From: Bacillota bacterium
GTDB taxonomy: Bacteria; Bacillota; Bacilli; Bacillales; Cytobacillaceae
Assembly: GCA_030705955.1 (NCBI GenBank)
Contig: JAUZPL010000045.1
Span: 1-33,340 of the forward strand
Length of the DNA: 33,340 nucleotides
Reading direction: 5' to 3'
Shown piece by piece: positions 31,609 through 33,340 of the stretch. How positions within the stretch are numbered: position 1 is the stretch's first letter; every line of letters starts with the position of its first letter. Under the pieces are notes generated by a model. The model was not told the DNA's origin and did no database searches. It worked only from the letters and a program-made list of their open reading frames with translations. A program made the position numbers and the translations under genes.

Positions 31609-32448
31609 ATGAGAACGGCAATTGTAACGGATAGCACTGCGTATATCCCGCTAGAATTGCGAGATAAATGGAATATTCATATGATCCCATTACATGTGAT
31701 CTTTGATAGTGAAGTTTATCGCGAAGAAATAGATATTCGTGCAAATGAATTTTACGAAGAGGTCAAACAAAAGGAGCTCCCAACGACCTCACAGCCTCCG
31801 ATAGGAGAATTTGTGGAATTATTTGAGCAGTTATCCCGCGATTACGAAGCCGTCATTACCATTCATTTATCAAGCGGCATTAGTGGCACCTGTCAGGGGG
31901 CAATCACAGCAGGTTCAATGGTGGACGGACTAGAGGTCTATCCATTTGATACAGAAATAAGCTGTATGGTTCAAGGATTTTATGCATTAGAGGCAGCAAA
32001 ACTAGCAGCGAGTGGAGAACAACCTGAAGCTATTATAGAACGGCTTAACGAGTTGAAAAAATCTGCACGAGCGTATTTCATGGTAGATAACCTGTCACAT
32101 CTTCAAAGGGGCGGCCGCCTGTCAGGTGCCCAAGCATTTATCGGAAGCCTGCTTCAAGTAAAACCTCTACTTCATTTTGTAGATAAAGTCATTGTCCCTT
32201 TTGAAAAAATTCGCACCCGCAAAAAAGCGATGAAACGAATGGCTGAACTGCTTGGGGAAGATGCTCAGAGCGGAGCCGAATACCAAGCTGTCATCATTCA
32301 CGCAAATCGTGAGAAAGAAGCACTTGAATGGAAAGAGGAACTTGCTTCCCGTTATCCCCATGTTGAATTTTCCATCAGTTATTTTGGACCCGTCATCGGC
32401 ACCCACTTAGGTGAAGGTGCAATGGGACTTGGGTGGATGAAGAAATAA
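31609..32448 (+). CDS. degV: DegV-family fatty-acid-binding protein
   Basis: The 279-residue cytoplasmic protein has the full DegV pattern: T-D-S-T-A-Y-I-P (7-14), an early T-T-S-Q-P-P-I-G-E-F motif, the fatty-acid pocket I-H-L-S-S-G-I-S-G-T-C-Q, and L-S-H-L-Q-R-G-G-R-L-S near the middle. The end carries G-P-V-I-G-T-H-L-G-E-G-A-M-G. DegV-type (FakB-like) proteins carry a bound fatty acid to the kinase FakA. In B. subtilis this gene (yviA) lies directly after degU and before the comF operon, as here. The AAAGGAGAAGGA region lies somewhat far (12 or more bases) from the ATG. The terminator that follows resembles the palindrome of the tandem array. Confidence 0.95.
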   Translation: MRTAIVTDSTAYIPLELRDKWNIHMIPLHVIFDSEVYREEIDIRANEFYEEVKQKELPTTSQPPIGEFVELFEQLSRDYEAVITIHLSSGISGTCQGAITAGSMVDGLEVYPFDTEISCMVQGFYALEAAKLAASGEQPEAIIERLNELKKSARAYFMVDNLSHLQRGGRLSGAQAFIGSLLQVKPLLHFVDKVIVPFEKIRTRKKAMKRMAELLGEDAQSGAEYQAVIIHANREKEALEWKEELASRYPHVEFSISYFGPVIGTHLGEGAMGLGWMKK

Positions 32449-32480
32449 GAGCCGGTCAGATGATGACTGGCTCTTTTGTT
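32447..32480 (+). terminator. Terminator after degV
   Basis: AAGAGCCGGTCA pairs with TGACTGGCTCTT (one wobble), followed by TTGTTTT. The core GCCGGTCAGATGATGACTGGC differs from the array palindrome by one base and a 3-base insertion. Confidence 0.85.
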
Positions 32481-32548
32481 TTGAAATGGGGGGAGATGGA
32501 TTGGTGGGTAAGCATTTACTGGGAATCTATTAAGAGAATAAATACCTG

Positions 32549-33340
32549 GAGCCAGTCATCTGACTGGCTTTTCAGTTTAAAAGAGAGGTGTTTGAACAGA
32601 GATGGCGGGTAAATTGGGAGAAGTGACAGGTAAAAAGGAAAAACTGACGGGTAAAACGATGAATCTGGCGGGTAAACAGTCAAAACTCACGGGTAAAAGG
32701 GGAAAGTGAACTTTTTTGAGCAATTCCAAAGGAGGATAAAGGACTTGAGCCAGTCAGATGACTGGCTTTTCAGCTTAAAAGAGAAGTGTTTGAACAGAGT
32801 TGACGGGTAAATTGGGAGAAGTGACAGGTAAAAAGGAAAAACTGACGGGTAAATTGAAGAATCTGGCGGGTAAACAGTCAAAACTCACGGGTAACAGGGG
32901 AAAGTGAGCTTTTTGAAGATTTTCCAAAGGAGAATAAATTACGTGAGCCAGTCAGATGACTGGCTTTTCAGCTTAAAAGAGAAGTGTTTGAACAGAGTTG
33001 ACGGGTAAATTGGGAGAAGTGACTGGTAAAAAGGAAAAACTGACGGGTAAATTGAAGAATCTGGCGGGTAAACAGTCAAAACTCGCTGGTAAAAGGGGAA
33101 AGTGAACTTTTTGGAGCTTTTCCAAAGGAGAAAAAATGACTGGAGCCAGTCAAATGACTGGCTTTTCAGCTTAAAAGAGAAGTGTTTGAACAGAGTTGAC
33201 GGGTAAATAGAGAGAAGTGACTGGTAAAAAGGAAAAACTGACGGGTAAAACGATGAATCTGGCGGGTAAACAGTCAAAACTCACGGGTAAAGGAAGAAAG
33301 TGAACCTTTTGGAGCAATTCCAAAAGTTCAGACAAGAGAA
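32549..33340. repeat. Tandem array of four 198-bp units
   Basis: Units start at 32549, 32747, 32945 and 33143, each exactly 198 bases long; the fourth ends at the window edge, so more may follow. Each unit holds a near-palindrome AGCCAGTCA-NN-TGACTGGCT with a TTTTCAG tail, a conserved spacer AAAAGAGA(A/G)GTGTTTGAAC, five sub-repeats with core C(G/A)GGTAAA, an AAAGTGA(A/G)C stretch, and an AATTCCAAAGGAG-like end. Differences between units are scattered substitutions, mainly in the last 30 bases. There is no ribosome site plus coding pattern on the plus strand, where stops are frequent. The spacer 32481-32548 looks like a shortened, worn earlier unit. Confidence 0.95.
32603..32707. repeat. Five 21-bp sub-repeats inside the first array unit
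   Basis: Sub-repeats begin at 32603, 32624, 32645, 32666 and 32687, exactly 21 bases apart, each with T(G/C)(G/A)C(G/A)GGTAAA at its start and a variable second half. The same five recur in units 2-4. The spacing equals two helical turns or seven codons. Confidence 0.9.

Noticed and set aside
32687-32881. 64-codon minus-strand frame in the array
   Set aside because: Explained by the 198-bp and 21-bp periods; no ribosome site or conserved start.
32549-33340. CRISPR array
   Set aside because: Units are 198 bp with no short identical repeat alternating with unique spacers, and no cas genes are near.

Overview
The window looks like chromosome of a low-GC, spore-forming Bacillaceae bacterium related to Bacillus. 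The reasons are AT-rich DNA, strong AGGAGG ribosome sites, TTG and GTG starts, a Spo0E-family phosphatase, and a gene order at the right end (tagV-like, yvyE, degS, degU, degV) that matches the B. subtilis chromosome. No RNA genes, CRISPR arrays or intact insertion sequences were seen.

Left part (1-5300): the 3' end of a membrane glycosyltransferase; a decayed beta-propeller gene next to a GTCCCCC heptamer array; a small Spo0E-like gene; a tyrosine-recombinase remnant; two small membrane proteins of unknown function; a secreted beta-helix protein; and a secreted NlpC/P60 wall hydrolase preceded by a perfect WalR-type box. Next come secA2 and slaP (5437-8691), an accessory export pair known for S-layer protein secretion, and a convergent gene of unknown function.

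Central part (9430-26920): a cell-surface polysaccharide locus in two blocks around two wall-modifying genes. Block one holds an EpsC/CapD-type 4,6-dehydratase, a hexapeptide acetyltransferase, a family 4 glycosyltransferase and an initiating sugar-phosphate transferase. Then follow lytB (CWB2 repeats plus SpoIID domain) and lytC (CWB2 repeats plus amidase). Block two holds a glycosyltransferase, a Wzx-type flippase, a UDP-sugar dehydrogenase, another glycosyltransferase, a DegT-type aminotransferase, a Wzy-type polymerase and a Wzz/TuaF-like protein. The order lytB, lytC, polymer genes, tagV, yvyE, degS, degU, degV is the B. subtilis lytABC-tuaA-H-tagV-degSU-degV layout. The locus therefore sits where the teichuronic-acid genes sit, with gene content pointing to a different polymer containing acidic and amino/acetamido sugars. 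Precursors would be made in the cytoplasm, linked to a lipid carrier, flipped, polymerised, and probably attached to the wall by the LCP protein.

Right part (26921-33340): a repeat-rich spacer (a dispersed Bacillus-type repeat that seems interrupted by 52-bp repeats), tagV and yvyE on the minus strand, degS-degU and degV on the plus strand. Last comes an array of four exactly 198-bp tandem units running to the window edge, each made of a near-palindrome plus five sub-repeats spaced exactly 21 bp. This array is the most unusual structure in the window.
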